A stretch of 64,000 bases of DNA. Origin: Otatea glauca (lineage: Eukaryota > Streptophyta > Magnoliopsida > Poales > Poaceae). Location of the stretch: the NCBI GenBank assembly GCA_036346275.1, contig CM070721.1, positions 55,143,869 through 55,207,868 of the forward strand. Direction: 5' to 3'. Under the pieces are notes generated by a model. That model was not told where the DNA came from. It saw only the letters and a list, made by a program, of their open reading frames with translations, and did no database searches. Of the stretch, positions 22,994 to 36,727 are shown one piece after another; positions within the stretch are counted from its first letter, which is position 1, and the number at the start of each line of letters is the position of its first letter. Made by a program: the position numbers and the translations under genes.

Positions 22994-23580
22994 TATTCGG
23001 AATGGATCACTTTTTGATCTCATTTTTTTTTAAATCTGGCTTCCCCTCGAATGGAGTCGTAAATCTATCATAATTACTCACAATGGAAGTTCAAGGAGCA
23101 CGACAGCCGACGAGAAGTGCAAGAGCAGCGGTCTACCATGGACGGTGAGCGTGGGAGGAGTCGGAACAGCCATGGCCGGTGGCACAGGAGGCGCTTCTGC
23201 GGTACGGCAGCGCGGAAGATGCCTTCCGTGGTAGGGAGGATGTTAAATTTACAATTCCATTCGAGAGGGAGCCAAATTTGAAGAAAAAAAAGTAAAGAGC
23301 TAGAAAAGTGATTAATTCTATTATTCGGAATAATTATTTATATACCACTGCATAACTTATAATGTATTTATTCAAGATATGTTGTAGATTTTTTTCATAT
23401 TATTCTGATTCTCTCGTGCCACTCTACTCTACGACACGTATCATAGGAAGCTTCTATTTCTATCGAAAACCTTTTTTTCTTTAATACGATTGGATTTGGA
23501 TCCATCTTACATCTGAGGCGAGAATGATGAAACGCAGTGATCAGTTTATACCACTTGCATAACTGTACCGTAGAGCGATG

Positions 23581-24943
23581 TGAAGAGGAACGCGATATGC
23601 TACACTAGCAAAAAAAAAACTACCGTGTAACCAGAAAGTTACTCGCAAGAAGGGGATCACAGATAAGATTACCACTAGACGCGCATTTGCAGAATCCTTC
23701 GCGCGTTGATGTAGTGGATCGTCTTCGTCGCAGTCGTTGCGTCGATGGAGCGGATCGTCCTCGCCTCGCCGTGGATCGTCCTCCCACGCCGCAGTCGCAG
23801 CAGCGTCACCGCAGTAGTCCACACGTCCAGGGATGGAACGCCGCGGCGCGTCGTGTGCAAGCACACGGTCGCTCGGCAGGGCAACGAGAAGAGGAGGCTA
23901 GGGTTTGGTGAATCACTTCTAAACCGTGGAAAGCACACCGCGCCCACCCTCCTCCTCCTTATATAGCCACGAGATGAAACCCTAAACCAAGGCCCATCAG
24001 CGTGCTAAACCCACGATGTCCATTAATTATGGATCCAATCCAAATTAATGCGTCCCAGCCCATTAAGTGTGTGACCCTGCAGGTTCACGTACGTTTGGAC
24101 ATGGATTCAAAAAAACTCATTTTCAATCCAATAGTTGGTAGCGGCTCTTTAAAGTATGCCAACTCCCAAACATACTATGATCAAATCGGACAGAACCTAT
24201 CAAAAGTACTCATGTAATAATCCCTTTGCCAAATATACGAAGATTGAACTCAAGGCGAGAAGCATGTCATCCTTTGATGATTCAATCTATCTTTCGTATC
24301 CGTGATATATTAATAAGTTGTGATTGACTCCTCAATCACGGCATGGCCATGCACTTCCTTAATCATATCACACGAGTGGCCTTGTCATATATCTCCGCTT
24401 CATTGGAGTGGCAAATTCCATCTTGATCGCCACTTCCTCTCGCACGTTTCATAGTAAACATGAAAGCTACCTTTATAACTATCCAGTTATGAAGTAGTGT
24501 TTGATAGCTCCAAGGAAAACTATTACACATGTAGGGAATATGACAATATCAGGTCTAAGGATCATACATCTACTAGGTATGAGATACATTGATGACACAT
24601 AAGAATGAAACATTCTCGCAGTATCCCATTGCGGGTCTATCTAACCCATGTTCTTCAACATGCGTCCACAATGTATAGATGATATCTCTATATCCCATGA
24701 TCTATGAAGCATGATCATCGATCACTACATGTGCTGATATATTCATCGTTGTCCTATACGATGATATCCGATCAAAGATATTTATCGAATTATATCAATA
24801 AGTAAAGAGCTTCATAAGCAAGTCACATACTTGTTAATCAATACAATGATATACATTCATTGGACCAATAATCATATTATTATTCATAAACATAGTCATG
24901 TTACAATCATCTAAATGATTGCCTCAAGGGCATAGCACTAACA
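23581..24943 (-). mobile_element. Solo LTR of a copia element (Angela/BARE/RIRE1-like)
   Basis: On the minus strand it begins TGTTAGTGCTATGCCCTTGA at 24943, close to the start of Angela/BARE-type LTRs, and ends CTCTTCA at 23581. The 5-mer CGATG flanks it perfectly at 23576-23580 and 24944-24948. A minus-strand TATA box (GGCTATATAAGG) lies at plus 23957-23968. At 1363 bp with no internal region attached, it is a solo LTR. Confidence 0.85.
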
Positions 24944-24948
24944 CGATG

Positions 24949-25500
24949 CATATAATATAGCCATCTCTAGCCATCTTACAAGAAATGAGCTATTTTAACG
25001 TACACTAAATTTGGGGTGGTGTTTTTATATTTTTTAAGTTGCATAAATATTAAATTATTAATGAAAGATAGATGTTGATTATTTACCTCTTCGTTTGTTT
25101 TAAGATTTATATAATTTATATTAAAAAGAAAAGCATAGAAACAGTTCTCCTAAATTTAACATAGACAATCTATTTATTTAATTAATAGATCGGAATAAAT
25201 AGGACTTTTTTATACTTACTACATAACAAAGCAAAGATGATTAGTACTTCTCGTAAATCTCATCAATACTGCGTAGATAATCGTAGCGAGGAAACTGAGC
25301 CACACCGATGCAGCGGCCACGGACCTCGCCGAGAGGAGCCGCTCGTCGACGGCGAGCCAGGAGCAGGGAGAGGGCACTGGGACAGGAGGTGGCCGCGAGT
25401 AAGTGGGGCCAGCTTACAGGTGGGGCCGGATAGCAGAAGGGCATCACGGTCACGGGAATGTGATTCGTTTCCTCAATGGGGTGAACCGTCGGTACACGGA
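24949..25500. other. AT-rich intergenic sequence leading into a gene promoter
   Basis: 24949-25230 is AT-rich and featureless. From about 25280 GC content rises. GGCCCATC/AGCCCATC motifs near 25550 and 25610 resemble the site II elements of plant promoters for organelle- and growth-related genes. They precede the gene starting at 25754. Confidence 0.4.
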
Positions 25501-25753
25501 TGGATGGTCTGGATAGCGCACGTGGCCCAGCTCTGGCATCAGTCTCTGTCCAGCCCATCTGTAACTATCCCGTTTCGGCCATGGACCGACCTCACCCGTC
25601 GGCCCGGCCCGGCCCATCTGCGTCGCCCGCCGGCCGCCGCTGCACTTCCACGGGCCCCCGGCTCCACCGCCTGCCTCCCTCCCCCTCGCCGTCTTCCCGA
25701 TCTCCCCTCCTCTCCACCCACAGGCGGCGGCGGCGGCGGGAGGTTGGTGAGTG

Positions 25754-26123
25754 ATGGCGCCGCCCGGGTCGCGCCGGTGGGCGTACGTGCGGGTCATGGC
25801 CGGCACCATCCTCGGAGGCGCCCTCGGCTTCTACGTCATGCACCGCGTCGAGACCTCCTACAAGGCACGCACGCCGAATCCCGCCATTCCCTCTCCTACG
25901 CTGCTTCTCTCTCTTGCAGCTTGTGAAGCCTTGGTCGAATGCGCGAGGCTAACCTCGCCCCTCTTCTTCTCTGTTGTGTAACCGCGTGCTGGCTGCGCAG
26001 GCGAGGATGGAGGAGAGGCTGCGCAGGTACGAGGCGCAGATGCTCGCCAAGGCGAAGGAGGCGCAGCGCCTGCAGGACGAGGCGCAGAGCAAGGACCAGG
26101 CCCAGCTCCTGCCGGACTCGTGA
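25754..26123 (+). CDS. Small single-pass membrane protein, 77 residues, function unknown
   Basis: Exon 1 (25754-25864) gives 37 codons, and exon 2 (26001-26123) gives 40 codons plus TGA. Residues about 12-30 (VRVMAGTILGGALGFYVMH) form a Gly-rich hydrophobic helix with a small-xxx-small pattern. The C-terminal half is a charged, probably coiled-coil helix (RMEERLRRYEAQMLAKAKEA) ending in Asp-Ser. The joined frame only works with a GC donor (AAG|GCACGC) and a normal AG acceptor. Reading on without splicing gives an unrelated tail. It resembles conserved short plant proteins, possibly mitochondrial, but I do not know its function. A donor CAG|GTGAGT at 26165 and an acceptor at 28040 suggest a spliced 3' untranslated region. 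Confidence 0.65.
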
Positions 26124-26165
26124 TCTCCTCTTCCTGCGAACTAGCTCGCCTGCTTGAGTTGTCAG

Positions 26166-28040
26166 GTGAGTACTACTACTAGCTAGCTTGTCTCCCTGAT
26201 AGCTCCATGGTATAAGGTAAATCTTGGAGTTGGATGTCAAATTTCAGCCTTTTTGATTCCTTTTTAGTATCTTAGATTAGATTGTTTGATTTAAGCTTCA
26301 GTATTTTGACTTGCCTGTAGTTATCTGATCCAGCCGAAATCCCTATGTAAATGCATTCACGCCTTGCTATCATCCAGCTACACCGGTAGTAGCGTCGTTA
26401 CTAGAATGAGGTTACTGCTTCGTTTCTTTTGGATTTAAGTATAAATGTAGAATGAATTATCGAGGTCAGTCCTTAAATTTGGCTTAATGACTCAATCTAC
26501 TAGTGTTGGCATTGCCATTACCATAATGGAGGATTGAGCATGGAACAAATAAACAAATTTGGTTTAGCCTGCCTGGTAATTCTGATGGCCTTGGTGTTAC
26601 TGAAAACAACAGATTTTTCCAGATATACTGTGATGGGTGCAACATTTCACTAGGCATGGTAAAGCTGGAGTGTTAGGACCTTTTTGGATCAAAGTAAGAA
26701 CAGATGAATGGTTCTAGTTAAGAAGTTTAGCTTGTATGTTATAATCGATACTGTCGAAATTGTTAAAAGAAAAACCTCCAGGATTTGACCATAACCATTG
26801 AATGGTAATGGCAATCATGCTGGGGTTGCCAAACTAAGGTTAACTCGAGCTGTTTGGCGTCCTCACAATACAATTTCCTCGTGTAACTTGGTAATATGTT
26901 ATCTTATAGTTATATTGCTAGAGAACACAAATACAAACACTTTTGGAGCATCATATAAAAGATAATCAAATTCGTACCTGAAAGTACTTTGTTACAACAT
27001 CCCGTTGGACGTCTGGAACATCATATAAAAATTCATTGTAACTATGCTTTGTTGCAACACACCCCATTCAGGAACAGATCACTTCCTATAAGACAGTAAT
27101 TATTTTTTCATGCATGTCAGTAGTTAATTTGCGGGAGTGGATGTGGTAATAAAGTAGAAAGTGAATCTCATGCCTCCATCTATTGACAAGATAAGAACCA
27201 TGGATGTAACAGAGTCAAATTACGGAAGATCTACCAACTGGTGACTAGTCCAACCGGTATGGTATCCATTTCTTGTGTCCAATCACCACATTTCGAGTCC
27301 CACTGACTACTAGTTAGCTGGGCTTATTTGTGGATTTTCCGGGATTCAATCCCATGACCTCTCAGCTGTTGAGCCTTAAGGATGACTATGATAACCACTT
27401 GCACCCCTTCACAAAAAAGAAAGAAAAATACAGAAGGCCTTCCTTGACGCATAACAAACCTTGCCTAGGTGCATAAAACTAGAAGGATGGATAGCTTTTC
27501 AGTTATGGTGATTGATTAGCCTATGGGAGGTTGAGCTGTTGAAGAGGATGCACCTCTCCAACTCCTGCATTTGAAGTCACCAAATACTGTATTCAGCCAA
27601 TACATTGTAGTATGCAAACAAAAAACACAGAATTGAAAGGTTATTTGCGATTTAAAAAAATTGCATTGTTGTGTAGCAAAGTGTATTAGTTGTCCAACTT
27701 ATGTTGTAAAATACCAGGTAATTAAATTATCAACTGAATAAAGATTATAGATGCAGCATACAGCATACTCAGCAGTAAGAGGTAGGTAGAAGTCAAAGGC
27801 TTTGTAATAACAAAAGACCTTAATCTAAAATTTCTGATTTCAAAATGCTCACGAAAGCAGACTGATACTCAAAAAGTTCTCAGCTAGGTTGTTACATATT
27901 ATTCCTCTTTCTATTTCCGCAATTCCTCCTGCCGCGCCTCACCCCAAATTTCCTGCGATAGCTTTCTCACTACATACACGCTGACCAATATAATTTATTC
28001 AGCTGGATTCGAACTGACTATTGTTCATGTCTTTTGGCAG
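26166..28040 (+). other. Probable 3'-UTR intron of the small membrane-protein gene
   Basis: CAG|GTGAGT begins and TTTTGGCAG ends the stretch. No coding frame of note lies inside. The sequence is AT-rich with T-runs, as grass introns are. This is inferred from splice signals only. Confidence 0.35.
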
Positions 28041-28299
28041 AATAATATCAGCTAGCGGTACACAGGCATCCACATCCTTTGTTCGGAAGTAGAGGAGACA
28101 TAACATGGGTCATGTGCTTCTAGCATGTCATGGTCATTTTTTGAACATGAAAAGTGCATCATTTTTTTTCCTTTTGAGAATGAGAAATGCATCATTGGAG
28201 GCTTATGGTTACTGTATTTTCATATTGTAAGATTTATATCAACTGTATGAAGGTCAAATATGTAACCGTATGAGTATGATTCGATGTCTATTTCCACCT

Positions 28300-31200
28300 A
28301 TTGCTACAGACATTGTGAATTTGTGATCATTGGACAAGTCCTTCGACAAAACCCTGATTTTAAAAACTTATACATTAATGTACTCAAGATAACAAGTCCT
28401 CATGGACATAAGGCTGGAATCTTTTGGCCTGGTTTCGCCGAGATGGCTCGCTGCCACTCATAGCCTAACCATTACCTGTTGTTGGCTCTGTCAGTCTGTC
28501 CCCATTGATCCAATATATTGCTGCATCAGCACTGTGAGCCTTGCAAGGACGTGTTATACACCGGCAGAACAAGAACCACTTCTCCAGCAGCCTTGGTTTG
28601 TTCGCTGTCCAACTTCCAGCGCCGCCTGCTGATCCAAATGCTGGTCACCTTGAGCCCAACAAAAATAAATTGGCAGATCAAACAGGATGACAAACTGAAA
28701 TATGCAACATGGACAGTGTGTGTGTGTGTTGGGGGTTGGCGCAGCTAGAGATGTCGGGGTGATAATTCACATATGAAATTCAGTAGCTCGTTACAAGTGG
28801 TTGGAATCAGTATATTTCACACATTTCGACATTACACAAATTATTCCTTTAAATTGCAAGTTTCACAGAGCCGAATGATACAATCGTGCAAGTTCGTAAT
28901 GCAATTTTCTCTTTTTACAAAATACATATGATTTTCCCTTCCACTTTTTTCCTTTCTTATTTGTCATTTGAGTTCGACGGAATCTTGATTCTAGCCAGAT
29001 CCTACATTTCTACGACCCATATTGATTGGATTGTTCCGATCCTATGGTAAAATATTAATTTGGTAGAATCTTAGTATTATTATGATTCTAATAAAAATTT
29101 AGGTTCGTGATCGGAATTTTCATACGATCTTACTTGATTCTACCTATTATAGTTATTTATCTAAATAAGTACTTGCATATGTACTTTGCATTGTAAATTT
29201 ATAGTTTTTATCTCTTTGCATCCATTATAATTTGCATAAATAACAAATGATATTTCATTTGCATAACATTTTTATAAACAAAAGTTCTCAAAGTATAGTT
29301 TTTAAAATGTAGAAGTGTTAAAATACAAGTATATTTTTTGAAATGTTTCTTTGGTATAATCGAATAGGATCTTATATTCTACATCAATCCTACGATTTAC
29401 AATCCTGCTGAAGAACCTTCGATTTGATTCGAAATCACCATCCTAACAATCTTTCAGTTGAGAGAGAGAGAGAGGGGGGGAGTTGGCCAGTGGTCAAATG
29501 GCTTGGCGTGCGGGTGTGCACGTAGCCTATGGTGTTGGTGTCTATCAATTTTAGAAGTACAAACGCGTGTTCTCATTCGGTGAGAAAGCGTATGTGTGCG
29601 CTCTATGGTGCTTTTGATGTCTGTCGTAAATTTTAAGCGTGTACAGAAGAAGATGTGCATGGGTGTGAGTTTGCGTGAGGTGGTGAGAGTATGGTGTGTG
29701 TTGTGTGTAAGTCTACTCTGTACCTAAGAGAGAGGGAGCATGCTTGTCGATGACTGTAAGGAGTCACGGTATGAGCCTGAGTCGGTGCTCTGTATTGCCA
29801 TCGAATGACCATATTACGTTCCTAGGTCTTGCGTGTTCACACATTGAAGCGGCGCCGAATCTCCCCAACTCTGCACATTGAAGTCGCGTTGAGCACAACA
29901 AGAAAACCTTATCCTTCTGATTGTTAGGTTCAGCTGCGAAAGTATAAAAAATTCTATAGGTGTACACTTCACACGTACAACTTTTTAATTTTGTACAATA
30001 ATTTCAAAACATCATAAATCCAACATATATATTTGAAATTTGCTAAAAATACAATGCAAATAGTTCTAAGGTCTTAAAAATCACAAACCACCGATATCGG
30101 ACCAATTCATCAACAAATTTGGCCCATCAAAGAGGTGGTCTTATAGCGATTTTTAATTTCTTGATGGTGCCGAGGCATACCTAGCACCCCTAGATCCGCC
30201 CCTGGTTCAATAATCATTCTATTTTATCCTTCGTGTAAAAGCACATCCTGTATCACTTCTTTTGCAGTCCCATTTTACTTGCTCACGATAAATACCCTTC
30301 AAATTTTGGTGAGGATTTTTATCTTAAAAAAAACTGTTCTGGCTGAGATATAGGATTTTTAACAAGTTTTTGGGAGTTGGTGAATAGGTGATCGATCATC
30401 TTCACGGGAACACACCCATCGCAGCACACCTAGGGCAGACAAAAAAACTCGTTAGGGTAAATCAAAATTACTTCGATTACAGTAGTTAATAGATTCAAAA
30501 TTGAAATGAGTACATTTCAAGCGAAAAAAAGGTTAATAAGGTTTGGCTCGGTAGCAGCTCGGTAGCTTGAATTTGAAATAAGCACTTTAAATAATAAATA
30601 AAATAAAATTTACATAAAACTATCTTAACATTCGAAAGAAACTTCGTAATAGCCAGTTAAACTCGATAGCCAGCGCCCCAGCCATAACCACACCTACCTC
30701 TCTCTCCCCGTTCCATTATTGACTTATTACCATACTGCCCTCCAACGTCATCTCCCTATAGGCTTCTTCTTATGATCGGGTTTCCCCACATCTGAAGCCG
30801 ATGAGCCCTTAATCTTCGCCGGTGCCGCCGGACACTCCTCCCGTCACGGAAGCACGCCGCCACATCGAATCCTTCTATCGTCGTCATCCTCTCCTCTACT
30901 TGACTGGTGTGGAGTGGAGATCCAAGATCCACCCGGACTGATCTATTTTCTTGGATACGGGGCTGCGAGCAGCAGTGGTGGTGACAGTGATAAAGAGAAG
31001 CGACAATGGCAGCAATAGCAACAACAAGAAGCAATGGTGAGCCCTAAGGTTAGTTCTTCCTCTCCCCCTCCTCTCCTCTTGTTCCCCTCCCTTCGATCTG
31101 TGACCCCGCGGCATCCAGATTAGCCTCCCAGATCGTTTGCGAGACGTGATTTGGGATGCCTACCCAACGTCATGAATTGCGACGTCGTCATGCCATCCCG

Positions 31201-33470
31201 CTGACTATGTTCTGCATTCTTCAGTTCTTCCATCCCGGTGACTATGTAATCCATCCATGCATATGGTTCGGTTCTTGTTCTTCAGGGAGTGCAAGATCTC
31301 ATTTGGTTGGTGGGGTGGTGGGTAGGGTATTTGGTTTCATACAGTGGCGGACACAGAACTTTACTAATGGGTGTTTGAAATAAAACATTATAATATCTTT
31401 TGAATGTAGATAAATACTCTTTTCGTTTTTTTAGTGACATTTTAAAACATGTGAAATAAAAATTTATAACATTTGAAAATTAGTGTATTTATAGTGATCT
31501 AGATTGACCATTCTAATCAAAAGTTATTTTCATAAAATTAGTATTTTTACCATGAAAATCCGTGATGTCATTTAAAATAGAATTTAGAGGAATTAACACG
31601 CTAAGTATTTTGACGACTCTAATAGCATCCTACGGTTAAAAAATAATATACTTTATTTTAGCACAGATCGATTACAAGTTACACTTTTTTAAAATTGATA
31701 TCTAGCAATTACACTCTCCTCTTTTTTATGCCCTATCCTAGCATATCTGCATATGAGAAATGAGTTATTTGCTTTATATATAGACTAGATTTATCACCAT
31801 AGATATAATCTAGTTTGTTTTAAGAAAAATATCTAAAGTAGGTAGATATTTCTAAGTATTTATAAATTTTAAAATTGGATAATCTAGAACCTTCTTATGA
31901 AATTATCTCTTTTTTTATTCTAGAGAAACTAGTTGGATGCATACACCTTGCAGGGAATATTGTTGCTTTTTTCGTTCTAAAATATAAGTTTAAGCTCATG
32001 ATATACACAGACCAAGTAGGAACTACATCTAAAAAATGTTACTAACCATGCTTACCCCTATTGAGTGGTGTACTACAACTAGTTATCCACTTTTTCATCA
32101 TTAAAGCAGATGCATGAAGTGGAAATATTATAATAACTACACCTTTAATCTCCTCAATAGACTTATATTGTGAGACGATGCTTTCCATGAAATAGACTTA
32201 TATTGCGAGACGAAGGGAGTAACATGGTACGATATGTGCTATCATTCCATATAAAAAAATAACACAAAATAAGAATACACCTTTCTATTGTTTACAAAAA
32301 AATTATATAATGGAACTAATCAAACTCAAATAGAGCTAAGAAGAGAAATTGGCGCAAGCTATATGCATAACAATTTGAGAAATATCATTTATGTTAACTA
32401 GTGGTTGAAACCTTATTTATGTAATTTTGAAAAGAATGCATATAAAAGATATGTAAGATGTGTATTCCTTTTTCAAGCTCTTAATGCGATGATACGAAAT
32501 TTTGATATTGTTGTATCCAAATATGTGCTTATATGTGTTTCTATAAACTTATATACTAGAACCTCATATATAGTAAAACAAGAATGAAACCTAATTATCT
32601 AGTTAAATTAACTATAGGATGTTTATTTATCTCTATAGAGTAGCGAGGCAAATTATTCAATCTCCACAGTTTTAACAATTGCTGGGCAAAGAAGCATATA
32701 GATAGAATTGTAGGGTTAGATGTTACTCTATTTAATAAAAAATATTACTCTATAATTTAAGCATAATTTTTAAATAATATTCAACTAAAAAACTTAGAAA
32801 ATAAATCGAATTCCTTACCATTGGATTTGCACCACATTTGGGCTTAGGCCAACAAGACCTTCGACTTGTCTGGCGGTCTGATAAAACTAGGGTTCAAGTT
32901 CACCTGATTTAGGGTTTAACTTGTTTGGCGATCTGATAGGGCTAGTGTTCAAGTTTACCCGATTTAGGATTTGGGTTCACAAGAATCTCCAACAATAGAG
33001 AGAGTCAACAAAGTGGCGGTGGCACCGCTGGCCATGGGTATGTAAGAGGAGGTCAAAAGGTGTTAAGGGGATGGGAGACAATCATGAGTAGCACATTAGG
33101 TCTTAAGAAGACGGTAGATGGTTGAGACGACGGATCAAGTGGCAGAGAGTAGGAATAGCAATTTCCTCCGTAGGACGGGGCCCATGGGGAAATTCCTATG
33201 GGGGTAGGGGAGAGCAAGAGAGGGGATTGATCTCCTTGCATGGGGGAACAGGATCTGGCCTTCGTTGTACTAGTGGGGTAGGGATGGGGTCGTCTTCCCC
33301 ATGAGGCCTCATGGAGACTCGATTAAAATATATTATTTTGTTTATAGATCTATTCATTTCTTATACGTTGGACTAAAACCTGAATCTATAAGTTTGGATA
33401 CAATTTTTGAAGTTATATTTTAAAAAATACAGAAATACTTATAAATTAATAAATAAAAAAATAATTGAAT
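28300..33470. other. Intergenic, AT-rich sequence with transposon debris
   Basis: No gene can be supported. A (GT)n run lies near 28718-28732. A purine- and GT-rich low-complexity block is at 29460-29740. A CT-rich block at 30690-31110 has short open frames but no motif. Transposon-like ends with a GGCGGA core are at 30191-30205 and 31342-31356. Two imperfect copies of a roughly 56-bp unit (CTTGTCTGGCGGTCTGATA...) lie at about 32867-32980. Confidence 0.5.
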
Positions 33471-33473
33471 ATA

Positions 33474-33755
33474 CTCCATCTGTTAAAAAAAAGACGTATT
33501 TTGACTTTACACAAGGATTAAGGTTGGGGTGAAATTGGAAAATGTATGAGTGAAAATGACTTAGATACCCCCACTTAATTGTCTTGGAAGATGAGAGATA
33601 ATATTTTGTTTGTGGTGGTCATGAATAAATGCATATAGTTGAGAGAGAATAAATATGGGTATAGTGGGAAAAACCTTATTAAATCTACATGCAAGACTTA
33701 TATTTCTGAACAAGACCATTCAAACTATAGACCTTATATTTCTGAACGGAGGAAG
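33474..33755 (-). mobile_element. Stowaway-like MITE
   Basis: The 282-bp AT-rich element has termini CTCCATCTGTT and AACGGAGGAAG, close to the Stowaway consensus CTCCCTCCGT, and is flanked by the dinucleotide TA on both sides (33472-33473, 33756-33757). Its interior matches, in reverse, the MITE at 58353-58636. Confidence 0.85.
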
Positions 33756-34085
33756 TATTGTTTAATCCCTGTGGGTATCTCTACAGATTGCCCCTGGATC
33801 AAGGACATGATGATGTCCCCCCTCTCCTCAAGGGATCTAGCAGGGGCGGGCGGGACTACCCTAATGTGTAGCGGACAGGTGTGTGGGAGCTTCTCCTAGG
33901 GCCTCTGCACCCTGTTGCCATGGGGTGGGGGTGTTTTGTGGAGTGGGAGCAGAGATGGTGGTGGCTGATTAGGATTAACTAGTATAGTGTCAGTGCTAAC
34001 GCTACGACGGCAGTACATCTGCTTATTAATTAAATAAAAGATAAGTATGAATATAACACTTAATAATAAATAATCTTGTGATCAC

Positions 34086-34249
34086 ATTGTACGTACTACA
34101 TATTTGGAAGGAGAGCGAATCAAACAAGGAAATAAACAGGGAGGATCTGCATGCAAGGAAACCAGACTTGAATTGCCAAAATTGTATGTATTACATATTT
34201 GGAAAGAGAGCGAATCAAACAAGGAAATAAATAGGGAGGATCCGCATGC
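34086..34249. repeat. Direct repeat, about 69-bp copies at 95-bp spacing
   Basis: ATTGTACGTACTACATATTTGG at 34086 and ATTGTATGTATTACATATTTGG at 34181 begin two copies that both run to GGATCYGCATGC. They differ at a few bases only. Confidence 0.85.
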
Positions 34250-34440
34250 CCGAAGATGTTGCCCTTGATCTCCTCCACGTACCGCGCTCGCCAGTATCGC
34301 CTCCGCGAGCGCGGCATCAACAACCTCCGCCGCCTCCCGCTCCGCGCGAAGGTACGCGTCCATCTCCGCAGCGATCGCGCGCAAGCCCTCAGTGTAGTCG
34401 GCGCGGCGGGTTGAACGCCATACGGCAAAGATATGTCATC
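34250..34440 (-). pseudogene. Possible captured gene fragment, unidentified
   Basis: A GC-rich island in AT-rich DNA encodes on the minus strand an Ala/Glu-rich, helix-forming peptide (GLRAIAAEMDAYLRAEREAA), then in another frame RYVEEIKGNIFGHADP. Protein-like composition and its position directly against the duplicated repeat suggest an exon fragment carried by a transposon. I do not recognise the parent gene. Confidence 0.3.
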
Positions 34441-36727
34441 TGGAAAGCTGGACCAATAATGGCTTCCTAATTGTCATCCATATATTAATGCTAACATATA
34501 GCACCATTTGTGCGTCTGATTGAGGCTAATTATTATCGAATATCATTACTTCCCATAATGTATTTAGGAATAAGTCCTAAAATGAACTTATTCCTTATAT
34601 TTATCACACGATAATTGCATTTCATACACACATTCCTTATATATTATTTTTCGCTAAATAATATTATGGCGTGATGACGTGGCGCCTTGTATAGGATGTG
34701 GTGCACATGCATGAATGGAAGAAAATTAAGCGCGCGATTCATGGTACTGACTGGTATGGTAAATATTGAATCGAAATCAAGTGGGTTTAGATTTACAACA
34801 TAAATTCCATATATATAGTTCAATTGAAATATATATGTGCGGGCTCTCCTGTTGTCGGCCACATGAATGAATGAGTTAGACACATTAAACAACAGCTATC
34901 GGATGTGGGTGAGTAAAACTGAGGAAAGATCTGAGACGTTCATTTTGATGAATGCAAGTTTCTGGGGACGTTTTGCTGGGTGCACGAACATTGGGCCATC
35001 TCTAATGAGGTGCATTATTTAGGGTGGACGTAGGAAAAATTGCTTAGGTGCATTATAAAGGGGTATAGATTTGTGGTTACAATAAAAACGAGTAGGAGCA
35101 AGTAAAAAGGTTCGATATAAATTCAATACTAGAATTTTGAGCAACTGATGACTTAGTCATTCTCTTTGTTTTGTTTACGTCTAAGTAGTCTCGATATAGT
35201 TGAACCATATCTTTTTTTTATGGACTAAAAAATAAACTTTATTTTTGCTTTATCCACGTCGTCCTGTAGAAACGGTTAGATTTGTACACCAGCTAACGAG
35301 CTACGAATTTTTTTGTTTTCTAGCTCTCTTGAATCACGTTTTTACTGATCTAGGCACTATGGCGAAAGAATTTCATTTTTGGCTCTCTGACAACATCATT
35401 TCACGGTCGGGAAGCGCTGGACGCTGCATGTAGCGGCTGTGAGGCGCTCCAAGAGGCATGCAGCACCTGGGAAGCACTGGAAGCGGTAGGATCGCTGGAC
35501 GCCGAGGCATGCAGCGCCTGGGAGGTGCTGGAAGCTGCACGCAACAGGTCCCAGGTGCTTCATGTGTGGGGCCTGGCCGAATTTCGTGCGTTTGAATTTT
35601 GTAATACCCGTTAGTGTTTGAATTCTGTACTGTTTTAGCTCAGGTTGTTAATCTTTTTTCCAAAAAGTTGCTGTTGTCGCAACGAATTTGCGGAATTTTT
35701 ACTGATTTGGCTATCTTCGATAACTTATTTACGGGAATGGCTAGTGTTTCACCTTTTAATTATTTTCCCGCCTAGCCAAAGGATTCCAATCGTCTCCCAA
35801 CGCTAGATTCCAGCACAATCCAATGGTTGGGGACACATTTGAAATCTGTAGAAATGGCCCCGTAATATGCAAATTCAGCGGTGAAAAATTTTGCCTGGTT
35901 ATCTGTTTGTCCTGAAAATTTGCGCGCAAAGCAAGAATCCCGCCGGTCCCAACAGTTGGCAATAATATTGTGTGCCGCTTCAAAATAATTGGAAAAAATT
36001 CTCCACAGTGCGGTGAAGCGACAAGGTAAAAAATATTTTAGCGCGGATTTTGTGGACTGCAGGATAAAAAATAATATTTCGTGTGGCCAGAAAATACAAA
36101 ATAAAACGTTTCAGCGGACTGGATCCGATGGAGTCGATGGCTGTGGCGCGGGCTCACGGAAAAAAAGCGGCCATTTTCTAGGCGATAGCTGCTGTTTTTC
36201 GAAAAAATAACATGCGCAAATAAGAGTAGAAGTTTGACGTGATAATATAATTTTTGGAAATAATATTTTATTTTGAGAAAATTAAATTTATGAAAAGCTA
36301 TTTTGCACTAATTTTATCCGTAAATGCGTTGTGAAAAGTCAGTGTTATTTTGACGGTTGCTAGAATTTTTTAGTTCAAACTATAGTTCAGTAAATTCAGA
36401 AAAATTCATATTTGTCGGTGATAATCATAATTCATATAGTGTTTTACCAAATTAAAAAATAATATTTCGCGTGGCCAGAAAATAAAAAATCAAATTTCTT
36501 TGTTCGTCATTCTCTTTCAGCGTGTGACAAATTTGACGACAAATCATAGTAAATTATTGAATAAAACCCGACATTGATATTACGAAGTGCATGGATACAA
36601 TATAGGTACATACCTCATAAAACTAGGATACAACATAGGTATACATGCCTTAGAGAATTCATAAAACTGGGATACAATGTATTCCATAGGTATATGCCTC
36701 TGGTGAAGGACTAAGTGACAAATCCAT

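Noticed and set aside
28402..28748. Short Cys-rich frames that might be a small secreted protein
   Set aside because: No signal peptide, splice support or upstream promoter. It probably lies in or after the 3' UTR of the membrane-protein gene.
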